A DNA stretch of 64,000 nt from Variovorax paradoxus EPS (GTDB lineage: Bacteria > Pseudomonadota > Gammaproteobacteria > Burkholderiales > Burkholderiaceae_C): the NCBI RefSeq assembly GCF_000184745.1, contig NC_014931.1, positions 496,001 to 560,000 of the forward strand, given 5' to 3'. The notes under the pieces were generated by a model that was given only the letters and a program-made list of their open reading frames with translations, made no database searches and was not told where the DNA came from. The position numbers were made by a program, and so were the translations under genes. Shown one piece after another: positions 17,700-26,941 of the stretch (position 1 is its first letter; every line of letters starts with the position of its first letter).

Positions 17700-17736
17700 A
17701 TTCTGTTTGACGGAATTTAGTTCTGTCTAACAGAAC
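17700..17736. promoter_or_regulatory. two tandem IclR-type operators
   Basis: ATTCTGTTTGACGGAAT (17700-17716, one mismatch between arms) and GTTCTGTCTAACAGAAC (17720-17736, perfect 7-bp arms) share the same half-site TTCTGT. Their centres are 20 bp apart, about two helical turns, so two dimers could bind one DNA face. The pair lies between the IclR gene and the HMG-CoA lyase gene and is probably both autoregulatory and the catabolic operator. Confidence 0.7.
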
Positions 17737-17780
17737 AGTCAAGCGATCCACATCAAGATCGCTCCAAGGAGACGAAGTCG

Positions 17781-18716
17781 ATGACACCCCCCGATGTCCT
17801 CATCAGCGAGGTCGGCCCGCGCGACGGTCTGCAATCGGTCAAGGCCACCATGCCCACGGCAGACAAGCTGCGCTGGATCGACGCGCTCTACGCCGCCGGC
17901 GTGCGCGAGATCGAGGTCGCGTCTTTCGTGCCCGCGAAGCTGCTGCCCCAGATGGCCGATGCCGCTGACGTGGTGCGCCACGCCGTCACGCTGCCTGGCC
18001 TTACCGTGATGGCGCTGGTGCCCAACCGCAAGGGCGCGCAGGCCGCGCTCGAAGCGGGCGTGCACAAGCTCACGATGCCGGTGTCGGCGAGCGTGGCGCA
18101 CTCGCTCGCCAACGTTCGCAAGACGCCGTCGGAAATGGTCGAGGAGGTGCGCGCCATCTCCGACCTGCGCCGCGCGATCGCGCCGCAGGTGAAGCTCGAA
18201 GCCGGCATCTCCACCGCATTCGGCTGCACGCTGCAGGGGCTGGTGCCCGAAGACGACGTGATCCGCCTCGCCGCGCAATGCATCGAAGCCGGCGCCGAAG
18301 AGGCGGGCCTTTCGGACACCGTCGGCTACGCCAACCCGGCGCAGGTGCGGCGGCTCTTCAAGCGCCTGCGCGCGGAGCTCGGCACGCACGCCGGCGCGGC
18401 CCACATGCACAACACGCGCGGCCTCGGCATCGCGAATTGCCTGGCCGCGTGGGACGAGGGCGTGCGCACCTTCGACGCCTCGCTCGGCGGTCTCGGCGGC
18501 TGCCCCTACGCGCCCGGCGCCTCGGGCAATGCCGTGACCGAAGACCTCGTCTTCATGTTCGAGGCCATGGGCGTTCGCACCGGCATCGACATCCAGAAAC
18601 TCATCGCGGCGCGCGCGCCGCTCATGGCCGGCCTGCCCGGCGAACCGGTCTACGGCATGACGCCCGAAGCCGGGTTGCCCAAAGGTTTTGCCCAGGAACA
18701 CAACACACATGTCTGA
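17781..18716 (+). CDS. hydroxymethylglutaryl-CoA lyase family protein
   Basis: The 311-residue TIM-barrel protein starts with EVGPRDGLQ (Arg and Asp of the active site) and ends with the family signature GGLGGCPYAPGASGN, whose Cys241 is the catalytic residue of HMG-CoA lyase. AHMHNTRGLG supplies the metal-binding histidines. It would cleave HMG-CoA, or a related 3-hydroxy-3-methyl acyl-CoA, to acetyl-CoA and a keto acid. The CaiB-type CoA-transferase gene overlaps its end by 8 bp, so the two are co-translated. Related lyases accept citramalyl- or other acyl-CoAs, so the exact substrate is open. Confidence 0.88.
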   Translation: MTPPDVLISEVGPRDGLQSVKATMPTADKLRWIDALYAAGVREIEVASFVPAKLLPQMADAADVVRHAVTLPGLTVMALVPNRKGAQAALEAGVHKLTMPVSASVAHSLANVRKTPSEMVEEVRAISDLRRAIAPQVKLEAGISTAFGCTLQGLVPEDDVIRLAAQCIEAGAEEAGLSDTVGYANPAQVRRLFKRLRAELGTHAGAAHMHNTRGLGIANCLAAWDEGVRTFDASLGGLGGCPYAPGASGNAVTEDLVFMFEAMGVRTGIDIQKLIAARAPLMAGLPGEPVYGMTPEAGLPKGFAQEHNTHV

Positions 18717-19908
18717 AGCCAATCCACCGCCCTCCCTTCCCTACGCTGGCATCCGCGTCGTCGAGTTCACCCACATGGTCATGGGCCCGACCTGCGGGCT
18801 GCTGCTGGCCGATCTCGGCGCCGAAGTCATCAAGGTCGAGCCCATCGAGGGCGACAACACGCGCCGCCTGCTCGGCTCGGGTTCGGGCTTTTTCCCGACC
18901 TTCAACCGCAACAAGAAGAGCATCGCGCTCGACCTGAAGAAGCCCGAAGGCGTCGAAGCCGCGCTGCGCCTGATCGCCACCGCCGACATCGTGAGCGAGA
19001 ACTTCAAGCCCGGCACGATGAAGAAGCTGGGGCTCGACTACGACACGCTCGCCAAGCTCAACCCGCGCCTCATCTACGTGAGCCACAAGGGCTTCCTGCC
19101 CGGCCCCTACGACCACCGCACGGCGCTGGACGAAGTGGTGCAGATGATGGGCGGCCTCGCCTACATGACCGGCCGCTCGGGCGACCCGCTGCGCGCGGGC
19201 ACCAGCGTGAACGACATCATGGGCGGCATGTTCGGCGCCATCGGCGCGATGGCCGCGTTGCGCCAGCGCGATGCGACCGGCAAGGGCTGCGAGGTGCAGG
19301 CGGCGCTGTTCGAGAACAACGTGTTCCTCGTCGCGCAGCACATGATGCAGTTCGCCGCCACCGGCAAGGCGGCCGACCCGATGCCCAGCCGCATCTCGGC
19401 CTGGGCGGTGTACGACGTCTTCACCGTGAAGGACGGCGAGCAGATCTTCCTGGCGGCCGTCAGCGACAAGCAGTGGGCCATCTTCTGCAAGGCCTTCGGC
19501 CTGGAAGACATGCTGGCCGACCCGCGCCTGAAGACCAACAACGACCGCGTGCGCGCGCGCGACTGGATGATGCCGATCCTGCGCTCGCACCTGGCCGACC
19601 GCAGCGCGGCCGAACTCGCAGCGGTGTTCGAGCAGAACGAGTTGCCCTTCGCGCCGATCACCAAGCCAGAGGAGCTGTTCGATGATCCGCACCTGAACGC
19701 CACCGGCGGCCTCGCGCCCGTGCGCATGAACGACGGCCACATGGCGAAGGTGCCGCTCGCGCCCTTCACGCTCGGCGGCCAGCGCCCCGGCATCCGCCTG
19801 CAGCCGCCGCGCATCGGCGAGCACGGCGACGAGTTGCTGAGGGAAGTGGGCTACAGCGAGCCGGAAATCGCCGCGCTTCGCGCCGTTGGCGCAACCTCCG
19901 GCGGCTGA
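18709..19908 (+). CDS. CaiB/BaiF (family III) CoA-transferase
   Basis: The 399-residue protein has GIRVVEFTHMVMGPTCGLLLADLGAEVIKVE, the N-terminal Rossmann-like block, then FNRNKKSIALDLK. DEVVQMMGG near residue 145 contains the Asp that forms the aspartyl-CoA thioester intermediate. The start at MSEANPP overlaps the lyase stop. It would transfer CoA, most likely from succinyl-CoA, onto the free acid that the upstream lyase then cleaves. The human HMG:succinyl-CoA transferase belongs to this family, which makes 3-hydroxy-3-methylglutarate a reasonable substrate (inference). Confidence 0.88.
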   Translation: MSEANPPPSLPYAGIRVVEFTHMVMGPTCGLLLADLGAEVIKVEPIEGDNTRRLLGSGSGFFPTFNRNKKSIALDLKKPEGVEAALRLIATADIVSENFKPGTMKKLGLDYDTLAKLNPRLIYVSHKGFLPGPYDHRTALDEVVQMMGGLAYMTGRSGDPLRAGTSVNDIMGGMFGAIGAMAALRQRDATGKGCEVQAALFENNVFLVAQHMMQFAATGKAADPMPSRISAWAVYDVFTVKDGEQIFLAAVSDKQWAIFCKAFGLEDMLADPRLKTNNDRVRARDWMMPILRSHLADRSAAELAAVFEQNELPFAPITKPEELFDDPHLNATGGLAPVRMNDGHMAKVPLAPFTLGGQRPGIRLQPPRIGEHGDELLREVGYSEPEIAALRAVGATSGG

Positions 19909-19946
19909 GGCCGGCTGGCGGGCTCTATCTATATAGTTTCCGCCCC

Positions 19947-20873
19947 ATGGACCGCCTGAAGCAACTCGAATCCTTCGTCTCGGTCGCGACCCGCGGCAGT
20001 CTCACGGCCGCGGCCAAGGCCGAGGGCGTGGCGCCCGCGATCATGGGACGCCGGCTCGATGCGCTGGAGGAGCGGCTGGGCGTGAAGCTCCTGGTGCGCA
20101 CCACGCGGCGCATCACGCTCACGCACGAGGGCAGCGCCTTTCTCGAAGACTGCCAGCGGCTGCTCACCGAATTCCAGAACGCCGAGGCCAGCGTGAGCGC
20201 TGGCGGCGTCAAGGCCAGCGGGCATCTGCGGGTCACGGCGCCGGCCGGCTTCGGACGCCGACACGTGGCGCCGCTGGTGCCGCGCTTTCATGCGCTGCAT
20301 CCGGAGGTGACGATCTCGCTCAACCTCAGCGACCGCGTGGTCGACGTGACCGGCGAGAGCTTCGACTGCGCGGTGCGCGTGGGCGACCTGCCCGATTCAT
20401 CGCTCGTGAGCGTGCGCCTTGCCGACAACCGCCGCCGATGCGTGGCGACGCCCGATTTCCTGCGCCGCCACGGCACGCCGAAACACCCCGGCGAGCTGTC
20501 GCGCTTCGCCTGCCTCACGCTGTCGAGCGATGCCTCGCAGACGCGCGGCTGGGCCTTTCGCGTCACCACCGAGGCCGGCGTGGAAGAGCTGATCCACCTG
20601 CGCCCGAGCGGTCCGCTCGATTGCTCCGACGGCCAGGTGCTGCACGACTGGTGCCTGGCCGGCCACGGCATCGCCTGGCGCAGCACCTGGGAAGTCGAGG
20701 CCGAGATCGACGCGGGCCTCTTGGTGCCGGTGCTCGACGAATTCGCCGCGCCGCCCAACGGCATCTACGCAGTGTTCGCGGGCGCCAAGCACCTGCCGCT
20801 GCGGGTGCGACTGTGGCTTGATTTCCTCAAGGACCAGTACGGACAACCGGAATTCTGGGGACGAACGGCCTGA
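19947..20873 (+). CDS. LysR family transcriptional regulator (CrgA-like)
   Basis: The 308-residue protein begins with the winged helix MDRLKQLESFVSVATRGSL, followed by GRRLDALEERLGVKLLVRTTRRITLT. RTTR and the SGHLRVTAPAGFGR linker are typical of the CrgA/AaeR-like LysR branch. Its start lies 38 bp after the CoA-transferase stop, with CTATCTATATAG as a possible own promoter. It could be an independent regulator of a distant target. The effector is unknown. Confidence 0.88.
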   Translation: MDRLKQLESFVSVATRGSLTAAAKAEGVAPAIMGRRLDALEERLGVKLLVRTTRRITLTHEGSAFLEDCQRLLTEFQNAEASVSAGGVKASGHLRVTAPAGFGRRHVAPLVPRFHALHPEVTISLNLSDRVVDVTGESFDCAVRVGDLPDSSLVSVRLADNRRRCVATPDFLRRHGTPKHPGELSRFACLTLSSDASQTRGWAFRVTTEAGVEELIHLRPSGPLDCSDGQVLHDWCLAGHGIAWRSTWEVEAEIDAGLLVPVLDEFAAPPNGIYAVFAGAKHLPLRVRLWLDFLKDQYGQPEFWGRTA

Positions 20874-20935
20874 CGGCTCGGGAGCGGCGGCACAATCTGT
20901 TTGCATTTGCAACCCGTTCCGGAAGAAAGCCATCG

Positions 20936-21388
20936 ATGACCCTCGAAGCCATCCTCGCCTACGTGCACTTGCTCGCCATCCTCACGATGGTCGTGTTCAT
21001 CTCCAGCGAGGCCGCCCTGTGCCGCGTGCAGTGGCTCAACGCCGCGGTCGTCGAGCGGCTCGCCAAGGTCGACATGGTCTACGGCATCGCCGCCATCGCG
21101 GTGCTCGCGACCGGCATCGCGCGCACCTGGTGGGGCGTGAAGGGCACGGCCTGGTACTGGACCAACCCGCTGCTGCACGTGAAGCTGGGGCTCTTCATCA
21201 TCGTGGGCGTGCTGTCGATCTTTCCGACGCTCACCTATTTCCGCTGGCGCAAGACGCTGCGTTCCACCGGCAAGCTGCCGGTCGAGGCCGACATCAAGAA
21301 GACGCGCAAGCTGGTGATGGTGCAGGCCCACCTGATCGCGCTGATCCCGCTGGTCGCCGTGTTCCTGGCGCGCGGCTTCGGCAAGTAA
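20936..21388 (+). CDS. DUF2214 family membrane protein
   Basis: The 150-residue protein has four predicted transmembrane segments (AYVHLLAILTMVVFISSEAAL, GIAAIAVLATGIA, LGLFIIVGVLSIFPTL, LIALIPLVAVFLA). The conserved charged and aromatic residues EAAL, KVD.VYG and WYWTNPLLHVKLGLF match DUF2214. The function of the family is unknown; it sits in the inner membrane. It is followed by an intrinsic terminator. Confidence 0.85.
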   Translation: MTLEAILAYVHLLAILTMVVFISSEAALCRVQWLNAAVVERLAKVDMVYGIAAIAVLATGIARTWWGVKGTAWYWTNPLLHVKLGLFIIVGVLSIFPTLTYFRWRKTLRSTGKLPVEADIKKTRKLVMVQAHLIALIPLVAVFLARGFGK

Positions 21389-21403
21389 TAGAAATAGAAA
21401 TAG

Positions 21404-21434
21404 AAAAGCCCGCACGGGGCGGGCTTTTTTTTCT
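21404..21434 (+). terminator. intrinsic terminator after the DUF2214 gene
   Basis: AAAAGCCCGC pairs with GCGGGCTTTT around ACGGG, followed by a run of T. GAAATA is repeated three times just before it. It ends the DUF2214 transcript and may also serve the convergent PsiF-like gene. Confidence 0.85.
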
Positions 21435-21472
21435 TTTCGGCGTTGACCTTGGTCAGCGCGACGCGGGCCTCA

Positions 21473-21817
21473 TCAGGCCTTGGCGTCTTTCTCGCACTTC
21501 TTGATGAAGCTGTTCTTGGCGGCGCCGGCCAGCGGCTTGCCGTTCTTGTCGATGGCCTTGGCGGCGCAAGCGGGCGCTGCGGCGGCCTTGGTTTCCTTCT
21601 CGCACTTCTTGATGGAGCTGGCCTTGGCGGCGCCGGCCAGGGGCTTGCCGTTCTTGTCGATGGCCTTGGCGTCGCAGGTGGCGCCGGCGGCGGGTGCTGC
21701 TGCAGCGGGAGCGGCTGCGGCCGGGGCGACAGCGGGCGCGGGAGCCTTGTCTTGTGCCTGTGCGGCGCCGAAGGAAAGGCAGGCGCCCAGGGCGACCAGG
21801 GAAAGGAACTTCTTCAT
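21473..21817 (-). CDS. PsiF-repeat-like secreted protein
   Basis: The 114-residue protein has a signal peptide (MKKFLSLVALGACLSFGAAQAQ), then an Ala/Pro-rich linker, then two 36-residue repeats. Each reads C.AKAIDKNGKPLAGAAK, then S.IKKCEK. The Cys pair and the K.L.G.A...F/S..C pattern fit the PsiF repeat, named for an E. coli phosphate-starvation-induced periplasmic protein. It is divergent from argS across 131 bp that contain a GACGATCGTC palindrome. The function is unknown. Confidence 0.75.
   Translation of the reverse strand: MKKFLSLVALGACLSFGAAQAQDKAPAPAVAPAAAAPAAAAPAAGATCDAKAIDKNGKPLAGAAKASSIKKCEKETKAAAAPACAAKAIDKNGKPLAGAAKNSFIKKCEKDAKA
21489..21676. repeat. 80-bp direct repeat within the PsiF-like gene
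   Basis: Two copies of about 80 bp (21489-21568 and 21597-21676) are offset by exactly 108 bp, that is 36 codons, with only a handful of differences. The stretch GGCTTGCCGTTCTTGTCGAT is identical in both. Such near-identity suggests a recent in-frame duplication. Confidence 0.85.
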
Positions 21818-21948
21818 GGTGATATGTCCTTGCAAGGTGGAGTTGTGACAGGTGCCCCGCCCCGGGGCCGCTCATCCTAACGGCCGGAGGCAACGATCGG
21901 ATGACGATCGTCAACAGCGCCCGGGTTTGCCCCCGGTAAAATTCGCAG

Positions 21949-23634
21949 ATGCTATTGGTCAAACAGGAGCTGCTCGCGGCGCTCGCGAACACGCTCGAAT
22001 CCCTCTCCCCCGGCGCTGGCGCCAAAGCCGCGTTCGAATCGCCCAAGGTGGCGGCGCATGGCGATTTCGCTAGCACCGCCGCCATGCAGCTCGCCAAACC
22101 GCTCGCGAAGAAGCCCCGCGAACTGGCCGAGCAACTGAGCGCTGCGCTGCTCGCCACCCCCGCTTTCGGCCAATGGGTCGAAGCCATCGAGATCGCCGGC
22201 CCCGGCTTCCTCAACATCCGCCTGAAGACCGCCGCCAAGCAGCAGATCGTGCGCGAAGTGCTGGCCGCAGGTAACACTTTTGGCCAGCAGCCCGCCACCG
22301 GCGAGAAGGTGCTGGTCGAATTCGTCTCGGCCAACCCGACCGGCCCGCTGCATGTGGGCCACGGCCGCCAGGCAGCACTGGGCGACGCCATCTGCAACCT
22401 GCGCGCCTCGCAGGGCGACAGCGTCTGGCGCGAGTTCTATTACAACGACGCCGGCGTGCAGATCCAGACGCTGGCCAACAGCACGCAGCTGCGCGCCCGC
22501 GGCTTCAAGCCGGGCGACCCGGAATGGCCGAGCGGCGAAAAGGCACCCGCCTACAACGGCGACTACATCGCCGACATCGCCGAGGACTTCAAGGCCAAGA
22601 AAACCGTCAAGTCGGACGACCGCGAATACACCGCGAGCGGCGACATCGACGACATCGATTCCATCCGCGAATTCGCCGTGGCGTACCTGCGCCGCGAACA
22701 GGACCTGGACCTGCAGGCCTTCCGCGTGCGCTTCGACAACTACTACCTCGAGTCCAGCCTCTACACCAGCGGCCGCGTCGAAGCCGCCGTGGGCAAGCTC
22801 GTGGCCGCCGGCAAGACCTACGAGGAAGACGGCGCGCTCTGGCTCAAGTCGACCGACTACGGCGACGACAAAGACCGTGTGATGAAGAAGAAGGACGGCA
22901 CGTACACGTACTTCGTGCCCGACGTCGCCTATCACATTGCCAAGTGGGAGCGGGGTTTCCACAAGGTCGTGAACATCCAGGGCACCGACCACCACGGCAC
23001 GATCGCGCGGGTGCGCGCCGGGCTGCAGGCGGCGGGCGAGGGCATTCCCGAGGGCTATCCCGACTACGTGCTGCACACGATGGTGCGCGTGATGAAGGGC
23101 GGCGAAGAGGTCAAGATCAGCAAGCGCGCCGGCAGCTACGTGACGCTGCGCGACCTGATCGAGTGGACCAGCACCGATGCCGTGCGCTTCTTCCTCCTGA
23201 GCCGCAAGCCCGACACCGAATACACCTTCGACGTCGACCTCGCGGTGACCAAGAACAACGACAACCCGGTGTACTACGTGCAGTACGCGCATGCGCGCAT
23301 CTGCTCGGTGTTGGCCGGCTGGGGCGGCGACGCCGCCACGCTGAAGGATGTGGACCTGTCGCCGCTCAAGAGCCCGGCAGCGCAGGCGCTCATGCTGCTT
23401 TTGGCCAAGTACCCGGCCATGCTCACCGCCGCGTCGAAGGATTTCGCCCCGCACGACGTCACTTTCTACCTGCGCGAATTGGCCGCTAGTTACCACAGCT
23501 ATTACGACGCCGAGCGCATTCTGGTGGACGACGAAAAGGTCAAGCTGGCCCGCCTGGCGCTGGTCGCCGCGACCGCGCAGGTGCTGCACAATGGCCTCGC
23601 GATTCTCGGCGTCAGTGCGCCGAACAAGATGTGA
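21949..23634 (+). CDS. argS: arginyl-tRNA synthetase
   Basis: The 561-residue class I aminoacyl-tRNA synthetase has the HIGH-type motif [19 protein letters not shown] near residue 125 and the degenerate KMSKS-type VKISKRAG near residue 387, as is usual for ArgRS. The C-terminal anticodon-binding domain ([18 protein letters not shown]) follows. It charges tRNA-Arg. It is followed 11 bp later by the SPOR protein gene, then dsbA, an order common in related genomes as I recall. Confidence 0.96.
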   Translation: MLLVKQELLAALANTLESLSPGAGAKAAFESPKVAAHGDFASTAAMQLAKPLAKKPRELAEQLSAALLATPAFGQWVEAIEIAGPGFLNIRLKTAAKQQIVREVLAAGNTFGQQPATGEKVLVEFVSANPTGPLHVGHGRQAALGDAICNLRASQGDSVWREFYYNDAGVQIQTLANSTQLRARGFKPGDPEWPSGEKAPAYNGDYIADIAEDFKAKKTVKSDDREYTASGDIDDIDSIREFAVAYLRREQDLDLQAFRVRFDNYYLESSLYTSGRVEAAVGKLVAAGKTYEEDGALWLKSTDYGDDKDRVMKKKDGTYTYFVPDVAYHIAKWERGFHKVVNIQGTDHHGTIARVRAGLQAAGEGIPEGYPDYVLHTMVRVMKGGEEVKISKRAGSYVTLRDLIEWTSTDAVRFFLLSRKPDTEYTFDVDLAVTKNNDNPVYYVQYAHARICSVLAGWGGDAATLKDVDLSPLKSPAAQALMLLLAKYPAMLTAASKDFAPHDVTFYLRELAASYHSYYDAERILVDDEKVKLARLALVAATAQVLHNGLAILGVSAPNKM

Positions 23635-23645
23635 ACCTCACTCCC

Positions 23646-24413
23646 ATGAAGAAGACAACCAGACAACGCGGCAACATCGTCATCGGCCTGATCATCGGGC
23701 TGGTGATCGGCCTGGGCGTGGCGCTGGGCATCGCGGTCTACGTGACCAAGGTGCCGATCCCGTTCGTGAACAAGACGCAAAAGGGCGGCGCCGAGCAGGA
23801 CGAAGCCGAGGCCCGCAAGAACCGCGACTGGGACCCCAACGCGCCGCTGGCCGGCAAGGCCGGCGCCGCCAAGCCGACGCCGCCGGCCGCCACCGGTCCG
23901 GTCAACCCGGTCACCGGCGAACCCGCCACCAGCACCACCGCCGTCGCACCCGGCACGCCGCCCCCGGCCACCGCACCGGTGCCCGTGGTGGTTGCGCCCA
24001 AGCCGACGCGTGCGGTGCCCGTGCCGGCCGAAGCCAATGCGCTGCCGGCGTCGAACGATCCACTGGGCGACCTGGCCCGTGCCCGCGCGGGCACCGGCTC
24101 GGGCAGCACGACCGTGGCATCCGCCGTGCCGAGCAGCAACGCCAACAACAGCGCCGCGGCGTCTTCCGGCGCCGATCCGTTCATGTACTTCGTGCAGGCC
24201 GGCGCCTTCCGCACCACCGACGACGCCGAGGCGCAGCGCGCCAAGTTGTCGCTGATGGGCGTCGAGGCCCGGGTCACCGAGCGCGAGCAGGCTGGCCGCA
24301 CGGTCTACCGCGTGCGCGCCGGTCCGTTCAACAAGAAGGACGATGCCGACCGCCTCAAGGAGCGGCTCGATGGCGGCGGCCTCGAATCGGCCCTGGTCCG
24401 CGTGCAGCGCTGA
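23646..24413 (+). CDS. SPOR domain cell-division protein (FtsN-like)
   Basis: The 255-residue protein has a short cytoplasmic start (MKKTTRQRGN), one transmembrane segment (VIGLIIGLVIGLGVALGIAVYV), a long Pro/Ala-rich periplasmic linker, and a C-terminal SPOR domain (FMYFVQAGAFRTTDDAEAQ to the end). SPOR domains bind denuded septal peptidoglycan. The layout is that of FtsN-like proteins. The ATG at 23646 is preferred to a GTG at 23631 that overlaps the argS stop. Confidence 0.88.
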   Translation: MKKTTRQRGNIVIGLIIGLVIGLGVALGIAVYVTKVPIPFVNKTQKGGAEQDEAEARKNRDWDPNAPLAGKAGAAKPTPPAATGPVNPVTGEPATSTTAVAPGTPPPATAPVPVVVAPKPTRAVPVPAEANALPASNDPLGDLARARAGTGSGSTTVASAVPSSNANNSAAASSGADPFMYFVQAGAFRTTDDAEAQRAKLSLMGVEARVTEREQAGRTVYRVRAGPFNKKDDADRLKERLDGGGLESALVRVQR

Positions 24414-24573
24414 CCGACCGGACGCTCCGTTGCTGCCACAAATAGCCCTTAAGCTTCGCCGCGCGGCATTTGCCGCCACCATTCAGCGCCCTGGGCGTGC
24501 CGGGTGATCGCTTGCGAGGAACTCCTCGCCGCGCCCCGGCTCAGTCTGCCGTACCAACAGGAGAACCCTTTCA

Positions 24574-25221
24574 ATGAAACGTCGTGACTTTTCGCTGGCC
24601 GCCACTTCGCTCGGGCTGCTTTCGCTGGCCGCCAATCCGGCCCACGCCCAGGCGCGCATGCCCAAGGCCGGCTCCGAGTACCTTGTGCTCGACAAGCGCG
24701 TGCCTGTCGATGCACCGGCCGGCAAGGTCGAGGTGGTCGAGTTCTTCTCGTACAACTGCCCTCATTGCAACGACTTCGAGCCCGCGCTCGAAGCCTGGGC
24801 CAAGACGGCACCCAAGGAAGTCGCCTTCCGCCGCATCCCGGTGCCTTTCGTGGGCAACGACGTCGAAGCCAAGCAGCGCCTGTACTACGCGCTCGAGGCG
24901 ATGGGCAAGGTCGACGAATTCCAGCCGAAGGTCTTCAACGCGATCCACAAGCAGCGCCAGAACGTGAATGGCGATGCCAACATCATTGCCTGGGTCGCTG
25001 CCAACGGTATCGACGGCACCAAGTTCAAGGAAGTCTTCACCTCGTTCGGCGTGGCCAGCAAGGCCAAGCGCGCCTCGCAGATGACCGACGCCTACAAGGT
25101 GGCTGGCGTCCCGGCGATGGCCGTGGCCGGCCGCTGGTACGTGGATGGCGAGACCGCCGGCAACATGACCAACGTGCTGCAAGTGGTCAACTTCCTGGTC
25201 GGCGAAGCAAAGAAGGGCTGA
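24574..25221 (+). CDS. dsbA: thiol:disulfide interchange protein DsbA
   Basis: The 215-residue protein has an export signal MKRRDFSLAATSLGLLSLAANPAHAQA with a twin-arginine-like start. The thioredoxin fold has the active site FSYNCPHCNDF (Cys62 and Cys65) and the cis-Pro loop GVPAMAV near residue 176. CPHC is the DsbA-type pair, so it introduces disulfides into exported proteins. An AGGAGA ribosome-binding site precedes the ATG. It has its own terminator within a dispersed repeat element. Confidence 0.94.
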   Translation: MKRRDFSLAATSLGLLSLAANPAHAQARMPKAGSEYLVLDKRVPVDAPAGKVEVVEFFSYNCPHCNDFEPALEAWAKTAPKEVAFRRIPVPFVGNDVEAKQRLYYALEAMGKVDEFQPKVFNAIHKQRQNVNGDANIIAWVAANGIDGTKFKEVFTSFGVASKAKRASQMTDAYKVAGVPAMAVAGRWYVDGETAGNMTNVLQVVNFLVGEAKKG

Positions 25222-25226
25222 CGCCT

Positions 25227-25352
25227 TCCGGCTGCGCGGCACTTCGTGTCCGCTGCGCCACCCCTTGCGGGGAGCGACACCAGCGGCCGGCGGAGCCGGT
25301 TCCGCGGTGTCTCCCGATGGGAACACCGGCCCGCTTCAGCGGGCCTTTTTCA
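25227..25352 (+). repeat. dispersed intergenic hairpin repeat, copy A, with dsbA terminator
   Basis: GCACTTCGTGTC (25239-25250) and GAGCCGGTTCCGCGGTGT (25293-25310) recur at the same spacing at 60429-60502. GACACC pairs with GGTGTC around an inner CCGG/CCGG stem. The tail GGCCCGCTTCAGCGGGCC followed by TTTTT at about 25330-25351 is an intrinsic terminator for dsbA. Confidence 0.75.
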
Positions 25353-25415
25353 TCGGGGTTGGTAACTGGTGTTAATCCGCCGCATACAATGGTTCAGAGC
25401 AAGTTTCGTGCCTCT

Positions 25416-26132
25416 ATGACATTGCCCTCCTACCCAAACAACACCCCCCTCGTTCGTCGCATCGGCCGCCTGGCCATCGGCGCGCTGTTGCTGGCCGGCC
25501 TCGCCTCGGGCGTCCTGGCCGAGACCGCCGACCGCAGCAAGCCGATGAACATCGAGTCGGACGCCATGCGCTACGACGACCTGAAGCAGACCAGCGTGTT
25601 CACCGGCAACGTGCTCGTCACGAAGGGCACGATCATCATCCGCGGCGCGCGCCTCGATGTGCGCCAGGATGCCGAGGGCTACCAGTACGGCGTGGTCACC
25701 GCGGCACCCGGCAAGCGCGCTTACTACAAGCAGAAGCGCAATGCGCCCGACGAGTGGATCGAGGGCGAATCCGAAGTCATCGAATACGACAGCCGCGCCG
25801 ACAACGTCAAGTTCATCCGCAACGCCACCATGCGCCGGCTGCTCGGCGCCACGCCGAACGACGAAAGCCAGGGCGCGCTGATCGTCTACGACCAGAGCAA
25901 CGACACCTACACCGTCAACGGTTCGACCGTGCCGCCGAACACCGCGGTGAACGCATCGACCCCCACCGGCCGCGTCAAGACCATCCTCACGCCCAAGGCC
26001 GCCACCGCGCCGAAGCCCGGCGCCTCGGCACCGGCCGGCGCGAAGCCCGCGGCACCGGCTTCCACCCCCGCGCCCGGCACCGGCCTGCGCTCGACCACCA
26101 CGCTGAGTGGAGAGGGAGAAGGGCGCAAGTGA
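25416..26132 (+). CDS. lptA: lipopolysaccharide transport periplasmic protein LptA
   Basis: The 238-residue protein has a signal peptide ([15 protein letters not shown]) and the OstA/LptA beta-jellyroll repeat: [61 protein letters not shown]. It bridges LPS between the inner and outer membrane. An in-frame ATG at 25389 is a possible longer start. It overlaps lptB by 4 bp. lptC and the kds genes that normally precede it are absent. Confidence 0.92.
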   Translation: MTLPSYPNNTPLVRRIGRLAIGALLLAGLASGVLAETADRSKPMNIESDAMRYDDLKQTSVFTGNVLVTKGTIIIRGARLDVRQDAEGYQYGVVTAAPGKRAYYKQKRNAPDEWIEGESEVIEYDSRADNVKFIRNATMRRLLGATPNDESQGALIVYDQSNDTYTVNGSTVPPNTAVNASTPTGRVKTILTPKAATAPKPGASAPAGAKPAAPASTPAPGTGLRSTTTLSGEGEGRK

Positions 26133-26923
26133 TCGAAACCGCCGGAATCCAGGAAGCCAACACCGTCCCGGGCAGCCGCTTGGTCGCACGCGGCCTGCAG
26201 AAAAGCTATGGCAGCCGCACCGTCGTGAAGGACGTCTCGCTCGACGTGCAGAAGGGCGAAGTCGTCGGCCTGCTCGGCCCCAACGGTGCCGGCAAGACCA
26301 CATCGTTCTACATGATCGTCGGGCTGGTGCGCGCCGATGCGGGCGAGATCACCATCGATGGCGAGCCGATCGCCCACATGCCGATCCACCGCCGCGCGCG
26401 CATGGGCCTGAGCTACCTGCCGCAGGAAGCGTCGATCTTCCGCAAGCTCACGGTCGAGGAAAACGTGCGCGCCGTGCTCGAGCTGCAGCGCGAACCCGAC
26501 GAGAACGGCAAGGTGGTGGCGCTGTCGAAGAAGCACATCGAGGAGCGCCTGTCCGAACTGCTGACCGACCTGCGTGTCGATCACCTGCGCGATTCGCCCG
26601 CGCTCGCGTTGTCGGGCGGCGAACGCCGCCGCGTCGAAATTGCGCGCGCGCTGGCAACCCAGCCGCGCTTCATCCTGCTGGACGAGCCCTTCGCCGGCAT
26701 CGACCCGATCGCGGTGATCGAGATCCAGCGGATCATCAGTTTCCTGAAGGAACGTGGCATCGGCGTGCTCATCACCGACCACAACGTGCGTGAAACGCTG
26801 GGCATCTGCGATCACGCTTTCATCATCAGCGACGGGCACGTGCTGGCACAAGGCACACCCTCGGAGATCGTCGACAACGCCGAGGTACGCAGGGTGTACC
26901 TGGGCGAACACTTCCGCATGTAA
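26129..26923 (+). CDS. lptB: LPS export ABC transporter ATP-binding protein LptB
   Basis: The 264-residue ABC ATPase has Walker [10 protein letters not shown] (residues about 50-58), the Q-loop in SYLPQEAS, signature LSGGERRR near residue 161, Walker [13 protein letters not shown] and the switch His in ITDHNVRE. It powers LPS extraction by LptFG. The start is a GTG at 26129, overlapping the lptA stop (GTGA), with GGAGAAGGG as ribosome-binding site. About 20 extra residues precede the usual start of the domain. Confidence 0.95.
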   Translation: MIETAGIQEANTVPGSRLVARGLQKSYGSRTVVKDVSLDVQKGEVVGLLGPNGAGKTTSFYMIVGLVRADAGEITIDGEPIAHMPIHRRARMGLSYLPQEASIFRKLTVEENVRAVLELQREPDENGKVVALSKKHIEERLSELLTDLRVDHLRDSPALALSGGERRRVEIARALATQPRFILLDEPFAGIDPIAVIEIQRIISFLKERGIGVLITDHNVRETLGICDHAFIISDGHVLAQGTPSEIVDNAEVRRVYLGEHFRM

Positions 26924-26941
26924 GGGAGGGTCGCGTTCTTC

